Below, piece by piece: positions 1 to 12,224 of a DNA stretch of 64,000 nucleotides (within the stretch, counting starts at the first letter, position 1; every line of letters begins with the position of its first letter). The stretch comes from Thamnaconus septentrionalis (taxonomy: Eukaryota; Chordata; Actinopteri; Tetraodontiformes; Monacanthidae), in assembly GCA_009823395.1 (NCBI GenBank), contig CM020505.1, forward strand, positions 5,354,129 to 5,418,128, written 5' to 3'. Position numbers and translations under genes: made by a program. The notes under the pieces were generated by a model. That model did no database searches and was not told the origin of the DNA. It was given only the letters and a program-made list of their open reading frames with translations.

Positions 1-1949
1 GCTAGTTCTTATTTTAGACGCCTTTATTAATCCCAGACTGGGAGAATTTGCAGCATATTTACAACATTTAGAACATAATTTGAAAAAAATAACACCTTCT
101 AAAACTGTCTTTCCTAAAGTTTTTGAGAGGTTTACTCTGACTATGCTCATTTATATGCGTGCATGCTACACTAATATATTGTCAATCTGTGTTATAATTA
201 ATAATGTATCGGTCTTACAATTATTGATTTTGCTGTAAAAGGTATAACAGATATAATAACAGTAATAATATATAATTACATAATGGATCCGTGGCTGATC
301 AAGTCAAGGAGCAAGTTCATGTCTTACCTTTACTGAAGGTTTTTTTTTTAAAGTCAGCATTTCCTGATTAGACAGTGCTGCTTATGCCCTCTCCAGTCTG
401 CCCAAGCACTCAGTTCCATCAAAAGAAGAGCTTTTTTCTTTTCACTTTCCTGAAAAAACTAAAAAGAAAACTTCACCTTGCTGTTCCAGCATTCAGCCAG
501 CCACAAAATATGAGTCAAAGGACAAAACTCATCAGGAATTTGCTAACCGAGATGAATTAATGCGGCACGGCATTCGCAACTTTGAACACAGTGTAAACGT
601 TATTTTTCAAAAATTGAGTTTCGTACACTTCATGATGACCGCAACTCATTGGTTACTTGAAACCGGCACTAATTTATTGAGCCAGGCTGTTGCCCTTCAC
701 ACGAGCGCACAACTCTGTTGTAATTGCCATAAATATGGCAGAGATGATCACTTTACGCAGCCAGACTTGATTCGGGATTTCCAATGAAATGAAATCGCGA
801 CGGCCAGAACGTCTTCGTTCTCGTTGCTCTGTATTACTGGATGTTTTCAACCCTGCAGCCCAGTCAAGAAAGACGACCACGGACGAGGAAGAGATGAGAC
901 TTCGGTGCAGATATTGCTGGACGGTCTCACGACGGCTTCACCGTTCTCATAACGACTTAATGAAATCCCCTCCAGAGGAACCTTGTTTGGGGCGGGGAAA
1001 GACAAGAACGCATCTCTGCTCATGCAACTTGACAAATCGTTGCCTCGAGAATTCTATTTATATCTCTCTCATCTCGCGGGGAGGCTTGAGTCTACCCAAT
1101 TCCCTCGCCGTTTGCCAGAGGCTTACTGTGACATATTGCTAATCTGGCTATTATACAATTTATCAGCCGCCTCTCTTTTTACAGCCGCACGCGGATATTA
1201 CGCAAGTTCCCTATGAATACAACGGCAATAGAGCTGCAAGGAGCTAATGAGTGTCCCTGACTACCGCGCTAATACGTCTCCAGTCACTTCAGGGTATCCT
1301 TGTTGCAACAACTTGTTAGTCCAAGTCACTCCATTAAACCAAACCAAATTAGTTTTTCGCCCAAGACACGCAGGGGTCTCTCTCCGGCTGGAGCCGACCG
1401 CATTGGCGCGAGAACGAGGTGGGAGGCGGAGACAGCGGAGAGAACCGGCCGTCTCAGGGCGGAGACGGGAAGGCACAGCCGCTGACCTTCCCGAGGTGCA
1501 GATCTGCACTCGGACTGCTGCTCGGATTGACGCAAAGCGTCGCGGATCACAGCAAATACTCGTGATAGCCTCGGGCGTCCATCAATACGTCGGGTGGGGC
1601 AGCAGCCACCGCGAGAGGAGGCTGCTTTTATGGAAGATATGGAAGACAGATGGAGAACGGCCCCAAGCAAAAACATCATCGCAAACCCTGAGCGGCCATC
1701 CTCCCCGCCGGTGGTTGCACTTTTTTTTTTTTTTTTTTTTTTGCACCATCAGCTAATTAAGGGTGGCCCCGGCCATTAAAGACTCACAAATCAGACCCTA
1801 ATGTGACTCCAGAGCCTCTGTGGAGACACTGGCCGGGAAGAATGTGGTCCTCCAATTTAATGGGCCCTGAGATGACGGGGACATAAGTCTTAATAATGAC
1901 GGCAAACTACAGCGTATTGATTAGCGCCTCTCCCGCCGCGTGCGTGGGT

Positions 1950-2020
1950 TAAAGCGAGCGGAATGGGAATTGAACCGGGGATCTCTGGGCTGTGGGAGCG
2001 GCGGCGCTACACACCGGGGC
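1950..2020 (-). repeat. Possible tRNA-derived SINE fragment
   Basis: On the minus strand GGTTCAATTCC (plus positions 1966-1976) resembles the RNA polymerase III B box, with one base different from the usual GGTTCGAATCC-type core. A TAGCGCCGCCGCTC stretch about 25 nt before it is a weak A-box-like region. No tail or flanking duplication is clear, and a complete cloverleaf cannot be drawn, so a functional tRNA gene is not supported. Confidence 0.3.
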
Positions 2021-5000
2021 AAAGTGAAGCAAACAACTTGAGCAATGTGTTTGCAAAGTGAACGTCAGCTGCGGTTCACTCCGTCATTCCTGCAAAGCTG
2101 CCAAGCTCATTTGTCCACCTGGCCGCAGCCACTGACATTTTCAAAATAAAATCCAGCGTGTGAGGCCTGGAGCCTGATTGGTACAATTGTTTCCTTTCCA
2201 AGGGGGCTTTCTCACAAAACGACAACTGAGGCTGAGACACTTCAGCACAATGTATTATGTTCTTTGTAACTAGGTCTGCGAGTTGTAACTTTTAAATTGT
2301 CAAAAGGATTAAACATTCACAGATAGCGGATGCCAAGTGCAGAATTAATGGTAAACTCCTTAATGTGGCGTCTGTTCTACACAATTCCCTTCCCTGTCAC
2401 CCTTCTTTTCAAAGAGTGCTAAACGTTGGCAGAGGCCATGTTGGAAAATGAGACAGCAAGAGACAGAGCTTCCTCTAATTACGCCACAACAGCGGTGAAA
2501 CTTTGACAGTTAGCGCGCTGGCATTCTTGCATCCCCATCATTATTGTAATGAAACTTTAAATATTTATCATAAACCAGTCGTGGGGGAACATTCTGCCCA
2601 GTGTCATTAGGATTTTTGGTTAATTATCATGGCCCATTGGGCCCAGAACCTCCTGCAATGTGCTCCTTCCCTCTGTCCATTATCCACTATGTAATTACGC
2701 AGTCACTTTGCCCAGCCGCCATCACAGCTTTTGCTCCTGGAAGCGAGTTCTTAATTGCTAAAGGATGTTGATTTGCCAATGCCTTTGACGGACACTTTCA
2801 AATGGTGTGTCTGGTGCTGAAATCAAAAAGCTTTTATGAGGGCACTAAGATGTTCTTCTTGCAATTAACCATTGTGACGGTTCCCGACTCACAGTTGCTC
2901 GCCCCTTAATTTCCATTCCAGCCGCTCATGTTAAGCTTTAAGTACAATGGCTATGTCCCGTGTTAGCTGTCAAATTTGCTGTTTGTCCCAACGCTGATAT
3001 TAAAGCATATAGTTAAGACGAAATCCCGCTTCTCAGAAATGCTGCAGTGAAAACAACATATGAAACAGTTCAAATAATGGAGATGTTCATTTGAAATTTC
3101 TGACTTGCATTTCGATGACAATTGAATTTTCAGGGGGGAAAAAATTGTTTCCATATCCAGAACTGGCAACACAAGGGCATCACACGCTCTGTGAGGGTTG
3201 TTGTCGAAACCCTGGTCTAGTGTGTGTGTTCTAAGGATTTTACTATTAAATAAGTAGCCCTCATATTTGTCACTACATGTTTAGTCAACAATACGGTTGC
3301 GCAGCTGACATCAGAGTGCTGATTGGCCGCTGGAACATCTTGAATACTAAATTGATCATTGCTCACTCCAGAAGTACTTTTAGTGAACGTCCAGTGTCCA
3401 GTGCACCCGTCTCATTTCCACTGTAGGTCAAAAGCTAATGTTTCAGAAATAGTGAGATATCCTGAAACAACCCCAACAGACAGTGTGCCCCACTGAAATA
3501 CAACATTTCACACAAACATAGAACATAAACAAAATCACTCTGGATACGCTGCTAAACATTTCTTTTAAAAGTCAGAAGGCTCATTAAAAAAAAAAAAAAA
3601 AATTCTTTTGACTTTGGCTGTAAGCAAAATATGTCTGTGCATGCTAGAGTAAAAAGATCTGGACCGTTCTGCTGCCTGAAAAAAAAAATATATGAGAATT
3701 TATGAACATGTTTTTACATCACACAACTCCAGGCTGTCATATGGCTGAGAAGCTTTTCTTGCAGGCCCCTAGTGGGTCCGGTGATAACAAACATCTCCCG
3801 CTGAGAAAGCAACCACAAGTGTGTGGGTGCCGAGTTTTCACATAGCATGCTGCCTGTCGTGCGCAGTGAATGGCTGGCAGTATTTAGCTGCTTGGCTAAT
3901 GAGTCCGCGCAAAGCGTCTCGCCTCCTGCGACTTCTGACAGCAGATCAGGCCGGCCCGGCCACACTTGAGCAATCCTTTCTTCCCCTCTCACAATTCCCC
4001 TTGCTGCTAACCGAGATGCCGCATGTCACAGCTGAGCTGACCTGATCACGGATGTCGCGTCTTGCGGTTCGCTAGCCTATGGAAGCTGGAAGTGGAACTC
4101 ATCAAACGGGCGTGGAATTCATGAAATGTGCATCCAGCCACTTCCGACAACCAAATTAACCCGCCGGCCGCTCTCCATTCTCTGTCGTTCTGATAAAAGT
4201 GGTGGCCGGAAACAAGCGTCATTTAATTGCCATTTGTCATTTACTGTACTAATGAGCAGAGTGGCCGTTATTTTCAGTTTCAGAGAGTAAGGTTGTTTGA
4301 AGTACCGACGTCTGCAGCCAGTGTTTCATTTGCTAGAATTTACCGGCGTGAAAGGTTTAATTTCATTTTGGTGGCTCCATGCTTGTCCACCTTGATTGTG
4401 GGAGTCGTCGGATCTGATTTATATATCAACTTGCGACCGGAAAAGCCTTGTTGTACAGACACAGTCAAACTGAGACAAACACAAGATAGTCGAAGCTAAA
4501 CTGGCAAATTTTCTCCTCACCAGACAACCAGTGAGGCTATTTTTTTTCTTTGCAATCACATGACATCCGTCATTAATACAAAGCAGTCAGCTGTTTCGGT
4601 GGAGGGCTGACTAAATCAATGAGCGCTGCGGTTTACGGTGGATTTAGATGTTTGGCAGGTGTCTTTGTGAAATGAGGTGGCTGCTGTCAGCAGCAAGCAT
4701 CCTGGTGATGAAATAAGCAGTGGTTTCTTTGAAAAATAAGAATCATAGCGATGATAATTCTGCACTAAATGCTGCTCATGGTGACCACCAGACAGACTGC
4801 GCCTGTGTGTGAAGTCGCAGCTACAAGACAGTTACCATCTGCTGGAGAGCTGGAGAAGTTCACGGAAGGGAAGATCTTTGAAGAACATAAGCAGCGAAGC
4901 AGCTGTTGGCCAACAGTTCTGTGTTTACATTGAGCTGAGGTGAGGACAAGCGGCTAGAGAGGCAGTTTATCTGACAATGTACACACATCTTGACATTGCA

Positions 5001-5394
5001 TATTTAATCAGTTTGTAATCCTGTGCTATGCCATGGAACCTACAAGGCTCAAATTTATGCTGCTGCGTTTTGAATTTGGTCTTTTGTGTTTATTTTAAAC
5101 GCTTGTTTTTGCAATGTGAGTTTTTCCTAGAAATAACAAGTCCCTCATTATTCATGGTGAAGCTTCCCTTCTCCGACATCAGAACACAGAAGCACTTAAT
5201 ATAGTACTGGACAAGAAACGTCAGATGGTACATCGAGGTTCACAATTCCAGTTATGAAAAACAGAACTAAACAAAAGTTCATTCAAACATAAAACGTGTG
5301 AAGTAAATGTCAACACATGTCCAGCAGGAGACACCGCTGCACGGCTGTGCCCCATCTCTAAACACCTGAGCACAAGATACTATGTTGTAATAAG

Positions 5395-5432
5395 CAAAAG
5401 GAGAAAAGGAGAAAAGGAGAAAAGGATAAAAG
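5395..5432. repeat. Short tandem repeat, AAAAGGAG unit
   Basis: About four and a half head-to-tail copies of an 8-nt purine unit, the last with a single change to AAAAGGAT. It is a simple minisatellite. Confidence 0.8.
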
Positions 5433-7587
5433 GGATCCACTCCATGATACATGATACACCCAGGTTTGGAAAAATAAAGCACAGTGAGCCAAAGTGCCAG
5501 TTTGAAGTTTGCCATGTTGTGTTTATTACTGGGGAACAAAGCTCTCGGCTGGCTGAGTGATCTACAACTTTGTCATAATTACGGCGGGTGTCAACGAGAC
5601 GGTGGCATTAAATCCTTTAAGTAGCTTCAGAGGGCCAAGTCAGGATTAATGTGGGCATCATTAAGCAACACCAGACTGGTACAATGTTCCTCACAATCAT
5701 AAGGTGTCTGTCCGACACAGGACGGCGTTCTTTAATTTGGGTTTGCTCTCTTTCATGTCCGACCCTGCGTGTCTTTCACCTTTATTTCTTTCCTGCTGGG
5801 TTTCCCGGGTGTGGGAGTGTATTTAGAACCGCAGGCTGGTGGCAGACCTGTGGGGGGGGACATCTCTTGGAGAGATCAGCTGGACTCCTGGCCATCAGCT
5901 GGGGACCACCAGTCATGGCAGTTTTACTCCTTTAACCCCGGTACGCCTCCTGGTGGCGGAGCGGTGCCTATGCCCTTGATGCGCCCGTGTTGGGGAGCAG
6001 ACGCGAGGTTGAAGATTTAGATTTGTTGGCTGTTTAGCAAAGTTTGGCTTACAGACTGGACTACATGAAGAACCCGGATCCTCCAGGTCAATGTTATGAC
6101 TCTTTACTGCTGCAGAACACAAACCCAGTGAAAGGCCTCAACTCTCCCATCGGTAATATTTAAATTCTGTATATTGTGACTTTATGAAACTTATCTCAAT
6201 TCAATATGATGCACCAGTCCGAGGGAATGAACTCACTTGTACCACTTGACAAGATACATCATTCGACACTTCCCAGAAATCCCACATTTGATGTGTCATC
6301 ATTTCAGCCTGTTTTGTTGTGGTTGTTTTGGTTTCTTTTTAGCGACGTCCCAAATTGGAATCTGCAGCTGTTGTTTGCCCCCTTGCCAAACGTCAGATGA
6401 TCCCTCCGTCATCCTTCGGCTGCCGACTAAACAAGCTAAATTTCACACTTGACGCGCACAAAGAAAACTCCTGTGACGGCAATTCGCTTTGCGCCACTTG
6501 CTCGTGTGACTCAGGCTTACTGGATGAATGAACTGAGAACATCTGAGGCGTCTCATTCGTGCTGTTGTTTGCATTTGGTGCAGCTTGGACCTGATTTTTT
6601 TTTTTTTTTTTACACTTACGGCGAGATGAGGATCACAGGGGTCCTCACCGGCTCCACTGAGGCCAGACTGATTTTTCACCACGTTCCGCATCAAATGCAA
6701 GCCAGTGAGTTTGCAGTTGTGCAAAGTGAACCGACTAATTTCACAGCTATTATTCTCAGCTGAGGGGGATGGATGCCAAAGACAAGTAATGTTCGCTCAT
6801 TATATTAATTTAGAGCAACAAATCAAAAGTTGATCTGACTTTCATTACTGCATGCATAATTTGGCAGAAAAACGCTGTGAAAATAGCTCAGACTAACATC
6901 CCAACGCTCAAACGACACCCTCGCTGCACTCGGCCTGATCCTACACTGAACAACTTGGAAAAAAAAAAACCACACACACACACAAAAGAGTTTGTGCATC
7001 TTTATTTGCAACGTTCAAAGGGAACAATCGCAATCTTTTAATTACTAGTACCCGGTAGTGGGGCCAAAATTAAAGCAAAGCAATTAATCTAATGGCGAGC
7101 AGAGGGATGCGGTGCACACACAGGAAGTTCATGGAAACTGGGTTGCTGTGTAATACTTGAGACGCGGCGAAGCACTGTACACCTTGTTGTTTGGTTGTCT
7201 CCAGGAGAACTAAATGAGAGCAGCGCAGGAGGGACCAGCAAAACGACCCTCGCGCTCCAAAGCAAAGACACGTTCGGTGGGAAAAGTGTAAAAATGAAAG
7301 GGATCACACACAACGACAACTACACGTGTGGCCCGCACGTATTCAGCTCAAACTATTTGTCTTGTTAGCATGTAAGTGTGAGGTCCGGCCACGGTGATTG
7401 ATTAACATGTCAAACTAAATCACTGTCAAAGCGACGCGAGCTGTGCTGATGTTCTTAACAGGTCAATTATGGTCTTTAATTGAGTGAACCCACTCAGCTC
7501 TCAAGGACAAAAAAAAAGGGGGAAAGAAAAATACCAACCACCCCGTTACCACACAGAGAGTGTCGGCGCGTCTCATAGCAAAGGTCT

Positions 7588-7870
7588 TTAAAGGTCCAGT
7601 GTGTAAAAATTAGTTTGATTTATGATCTTTGTACTGGTAAAAGCTTAACATAAAGCCCATTGATACATTAATTAAAGCGCTTACTTGCAGCACTATAAAA
7701 GTCATTTGGTTTTCCTATACCTTAGAACAGCTCTCATATATATATGAATATACATAGAACAATAAGGGTCTTGCTGCTAGTTAGCTGCCATCTTGCGCTG
7801 CGATTTGCCCACCTGGCTGTGTGCTAAATATGAAACACGCAGTTAACATTTTTACACACTGGACCTTTAA
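7588..7870 (+). mobile_element. MITE copy 1, internally deleted, perfect terminal repeats
   Basis: The element begins TTAAAGGTCCAGTGTG and ends with its exact reverse complement. The terminal inverted repeats are 23 nt (7588-7610 and 7848-7870) with no mismatch. It is about 283 bp, shorter than the copy at 61848-62245. The interior shares a GGTAAAAGCTTAA segment and GGGTCTTGCT..AGTTAGCTGCCATCTTG with the other copies. The ends abut TTA/TAA, so a TA or TWA target duplication is possible but cannot be separated from the palindromic end. There is no transposase, so it is non-autonomous. The superfamily is not certain. Confidence 0.85.
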
Positions 7871-8533
7871 GCAAAGGTCCAGTTTCGCCGCTATAAACCC
7901 AACAACACTGTAGTCCAAACATAATAAACTGTCTTATTTCTGTTCCCATGCGTGTCATGAGGTTTGTCTTATTGCATAAGAACACCTGATATGATAGAAA
8001 CATTTTCTATTGCGCCGTACACTTGTTTCTACACTTTTATTTTATTGCACTGTACATGTTGAACTATTTGGACTGAACTGTGACTGCATTTTCTGTTGTT
8101 GAACTGTACATTCCATAATGTCGTGAATGGATTTTACGTCTTGGCTGATGTTAAATCGTCAACTGATGGGGACATTCCGCATAAATAAACAGGTAAACCG
8201 ATGTCATCATGGTCCACCTACTGTAGTTGTGGTTGGAGTTTAAGGTCAAGCTTGTCAAGTGGGTCTGATTTTTTTTTTTTTATTTATTTTCCCCACCAAC
8301 TAAAACATCTGCATCGTGCACAGAAGCCATCTCCAAACTGCCAATGACTCATTTCCTCAATAAGTTGCAATCAGACATCTGCCGCTTCCAACACCGTAAA
8401 CAAAAGTAATTACTGGAGATGTGATGGATGAAAAGAATGAGACAGCTTCAGCGTGCTCGGGACTAGTGTGGGACTCCGCAGAGCAGAACACTTTAATTAG
8501 GGACAGCCTCGCCCAGCGCAACCGGATGGGTTT

Positions 8534-8534
<1 letters not shown>

Positions 8535-8626
<92 letters not shown>
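8535..8626. repeat. (CA)n microsatellite
   Basis: An uninterrupted AC/GT dinucleotide run of about 46 units, followed by a short interrupted tail to about 8642. Long open frames of alternating His-Thr or Cys-Val here are translation artefacts. Confidence 0.98.
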
Positions 8627-8628
<2 letters not shown>

Positions 8629-8941
8629 ACACACACAGACACATGTTTTACTTGCTAAAATAAACCTCTGCCCACCGTGGCTTTCGCCTCCCCGAGTTTA
8701 CGCTCACGCCTCAGAAAAAGGAAAATCATTAATTGCAGTTTTTCGAATCATTGTCTGATTTTAAGGGGAATGAAAAAATACACATCACTGGTTATTTCAC
8801 AAATAAGGAATAGAGGAACGAAAAATTCTTTTAAATTGCTATTGTTTTGTTCAATGATACAACCTCAAAACCTCAAAACTATTTAGTGACAGTGAGATGA
8901 CTTTGTATCGGTTCTTTACTTTTACAAGAGTACCAATCAAT

Positions 8942-8981
<40 letters not shown>

Positions 8982-9200
8982 CTTTATTGATCTCAGGAGA
9001 AATTCGCCTTTCTAGCAGCTTTACAAGGGAACTAGTGTCATAAAATAAAAGGCATGCAAAGAGTTGAACTATTTTATAAAGAGATAAAAGTATGGTATGA
9101 AATAAAATAGAGAAGAAAATCACACAAAAATTAAATCTGACACTTCCTGAATATATCTGTATATAAATAATTTGCACAGCAGTTGTGCATAATGACAGTG
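8942..9200 (-). repeat. GATA-tailed LINE 3' fragment
   Basis: Ten GATA units (8942-8981) are followed by ACTTTATTGATCTCAGGAGAAATTC. That is the reverse complement of the LINE 3' end widespread in teleosts, which reads GAATTTC..GGGATCAATAAAGT and then a TATC tail. The AT-rich sequence to about 9200 is probably the rest of the decayed insertion. Exact LINE clade not assigned. Confidence 0.7.
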
Positions 9201-12160
9201 TGTGGGTGGCATATTGTTCTGTAATGGGCAGTTTTTACACAATTAAAGAAAGAGATTGTCATGTAGATGTGTGTGATAAAGTGTGTGTGTTTATTTCCTT
9301 AGAATCGCTGCACAAGTTGACCAGCTTCAGAAAAGGGAGAGAGTCTTTATGGAGATATTTGGTTTATATTGAATCAAATGGTGTGTCTGTGTTGGGGGGA
9401 CAGTATACTTTCACACTGTAGTTCTTAAACATGATTTTTTTTTTGTGTGTGCATGTGTGTGTTGCTGGCATGCCACACAACAAAGACACCAAGTAGGAAA
9501 ATGAACAACCAACTAGTGTCTAGATGGACCGACTTTTTCTGTGTCACTGCGTTGTGTTGGAATCAGACATTTAACATCTTGCATCATTGCATATTGTGCT
9601 ATTATATTTGTAACATTACATTCATATGTTGGAGTTATTACATTGAGTTGAATGTATAAATGTATTGAATGTTACTATATGAAGTGCTTTGGTGTATATT
9701 TGATGATCATGATCAGTGCCCTGGGGGTGTTGAAAACTTTGTGAGCAAAGAGTGTGTAACTCATTAAGTCTCATAAACAGTGACCTGGGCTGACCAGAGA
9801 GTGGTCAGCTGAAGGAAGTGCCTTTGCGACCCTCATAAAGTTTGCGACCCATCCAGTCACAGGGACTGGATGGGAACTTGTGACCTGAGCTCGTCTTGCC
9901 GCAGAATGGTTTCAACAGGTCACACCGGAAGGAAGGATGGACCATTTGGCTCACGGCCAAATAAGGACCTGCTTCCTGATTCACAAACAATGACATTAAC
10001 ACCGAGCAACCGAAGGGGGAAGAATGGACAGCCAATCAGAGGACGACACTGGAGAAGGAGTCAGATTGTTTGTCTTTGCATTTAAGGACTTTCTTGGGAG
10101 AAAGTTGTGAGTCTGACTCCGGCAACGGCCAGGACTCGACTCCAGAGATCTCTCCATCAGATCTCTGTACCAAATGTCTTGTTCTTCTTTTCACTAAAAC
10201 TTATTCAGATTCTACTTGTCTTCTTTTCTTCATTAAACGAACATGCGGTTTGGTAGCAGGACATTAGGTAAAGGAACCAAACCAACAGTTGGACCGAGGT
10301 GTGGGGTTTTTTGGGGAGGTTTCCTACGTCACAAGTCCAGCTGACTATCACAGCAACGCCTCTGCAGACCTTTGTGGGAAGTGAGGGCGAAGCTTCACCG
10401 TGTGACAGCTGGCGGCCATCTTACCCGCTAGCTAGCGCTAGCAGTGAGCTGCTGGCCCAATCACAAGGGAGCGGGCTGTTCCGAGGTGGGCGGGGCCTCG
10501 GATGGAGCGGGTAGGGGAGGGCGGAAGAGAGCCAAGGGAGAAAGAAAGGCTGGTTTTGTGAGGCCTGCACAGCTCAAACTAGCTGTTTGGCTAAACACAA
10601 CTTGTTTGTTGCTGGAGGTAAACCACCTTAATTCATTTATTGAATCTGGAAATGGTTATAATGAAGCCCCTTTAAGGCAGACACTGTGCCACCAGGCTAG
10701 AGCTACTAGAAAACTATTTTCATAACTATTTTACCATTTATTAGTAGTTCAAAGAAAACCGTTAGATGCAGATCACCAAAATTCTTTTTTTTTTTTTTTC
10801 AAATCTGGAAATTGGGCCAAACAAGGAAATCGGGCCCTTTTAACATTCAACGTTTTTTTTCCCTCACAATTTTGTTAAAACAAATTAGGAAGAAGGCTTT
10901 CAGGGTCTAGAGACAAGCATACATTTGGGTTTGGGTGCATACAAAAAAAAAGAAAGAGAGAAAGAAAAAGAAACAAGTTTCCAAAAGGCTTTTTTACGAG
11001 AATGTGACTCTGGTTAATATTCATTTCTTTTGATTTGATTTTTCCCCAGCTTGCATGCCAAAAAGAGGTTGCTGACATTTCTGCGACTGACGTGCAGCCT
11101 GTCGGTGTTCCATTTGGCATCGCACAGTCGCCTCTTTGTCGGACCTATGACTTCATGGTTTGTGATTATTACCTTTTCTTCCCTTTGATGCTGACTGTAG
11201 CACCGTGGGGATTTGCTGGCAACACTTGCCCGCAGATTATAAAATATACCATCACGTCACGGCCCGCCCCTCCTCGCTCGGCGGGTGCAGCTCCACTACC
11301 TTTTTTTTTTTTTTCACAGCCAGCAAGAGTTCACGTCTTTGATGTAGAGTCTCAATAATAAACCACAACCGCCTCGCCTTTTGTTGCCTTTTCATGGGGT
11401 GGTGACAGAGAGAAAGAGAGCGAAAAATGCAAAATAAAAAAAAATCAGAGAACAGGCGTGCAGCACATCCTCGCTGAAACAGCAGAAGACTGGAGAAGCG
11501 TGAAAATGCAGCTGTGTGTGACATCTCGCCGGGGTGCGTTTGTTTGATAGCTGTGAATATGTTGGGCTTTTTTTTTTTTGTTTTTTTGTTGTGCAGACAC
11601 AGCGTGGATCATTAACAATATCACCGTCCGAGGTTTCCCGCAGAAAAACACCTGAAAGAAATATCACAGCAGTCTCCTACAGGGGGGTTGAAACAAGAGC
11701 CACTGCGAGGATGTTGAAATCAGACACTGATCAGATTTAAAAAAATCATCTCATCCATGTATTTCGTCAAGAGTGGTCCCTCGGTGGAACTGGACCCGAC
11801 TACAACGCCCCAACTCTGCTGCTATAAATGAACACGCATTAAATTGTCATCTTTAAGTCTATAAAATAATACTTGGATACTAATCCAAATCTTTTGTTAA
11901 CTGGAAATGGACCAGCATGATATCTTCCTCAGCATCAGCAACAATGTCACCTTTGTTTATTGTGAAGCAAAGCTAAACCCATAATTTTTTTTACAATATT
12001 AATAATGATAATAAAATCCTTGGAAGATAATTCAATAATAAAAAAATGTCTAATTGAATGCCCTGACATGCATATTTATTTCTTGAAATTAAATTAGCAT
12101 TTAAATGAATGAATAATTTATGCAGCACATCTTTTGGAGGGCGCTAAAACTGATAGCACA
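9010..12160. other. Non-coding DNA, no gene seen
   Basis: No exon is recognised. The stretch 9780-10290 has LTR-like features and is listed separately. Around 10370-10560 there is a GC-richer patch with GCTAGC repeats (10428-10442). AT-rich sequence with short poly-A and poly-T runs fills the remainder. Confidence 0.5.
9785..10290 (+). repeat. Possible decayed solo LTR
   Basis: The interval holds GCCAATCAGAGG (CCAAT box, about 10030) and then TTTAAGGAC about 45 nt later. A pyrimidine-rich stretch with ATTAAACG follows, and then TTTGGTAGCAGGACATT, which loosely resembles a tRNA primer-binding region. No second LTR, gag, pol or env remnant is visible nearby, and TG..CA borders are not clear. 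It may equally be another dispersed repeat or unique sequence. Confidence 0.25.
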
Positions 12161-12182
12161 TGTCCTGCGTGTCTACACGTGT

Positions 12183-12221
12183 AAGCTAAAATCCATGATT
12201 GGCAATCATGGATTTTAGCTT
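12183..12221. repeat. Perfect 19-bp inverted repeat with 1-nt spacer
   Basis: Arm AAGCTAAAATCCATGATTG (12183-12201) is followed by one G and then the exact reverse complement (12203-12221). The spacer is too small for an RNA hairpin loop without opening base pairs. It more likely marks the centre of an inverted duplication, or the fold-back end of a dispersed repeat. Confidence 0.95.
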
Positions 12222-12224
12222 CCA

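Larger units (their letters stand above)
1..7587. other. Non-coding DNA, no gene seen
   Basis: I recognise no exon here on either strand. The first kilobase is AT-rich, and 1360-1720 is GC-richer with a short poly-T. The stretch 2540-2870 is rich in TAATTA and ATTA motifs and in compositional features typical of vertebrate conserved non-coding elements, though conservation is untested. Positions 5395-5432 hold a short tandem repeat of an AAAAGGAG unit. The interval 5780-6110 is GC-richer and has overlapping open frames without recognisable domains. Confidence 0.6.

Noticed and set aside
5769..6020. GC-richer overlapping frames near 5.8-6.0 kb as a possible exon
   Set aside because: No frame resembles a known protein, and no paired consensus splice sites support one over the others.
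8357..8663. Frames with Cys-Val and His-Thr repeats
   Set aside because: Translation of the CA microsatellite.
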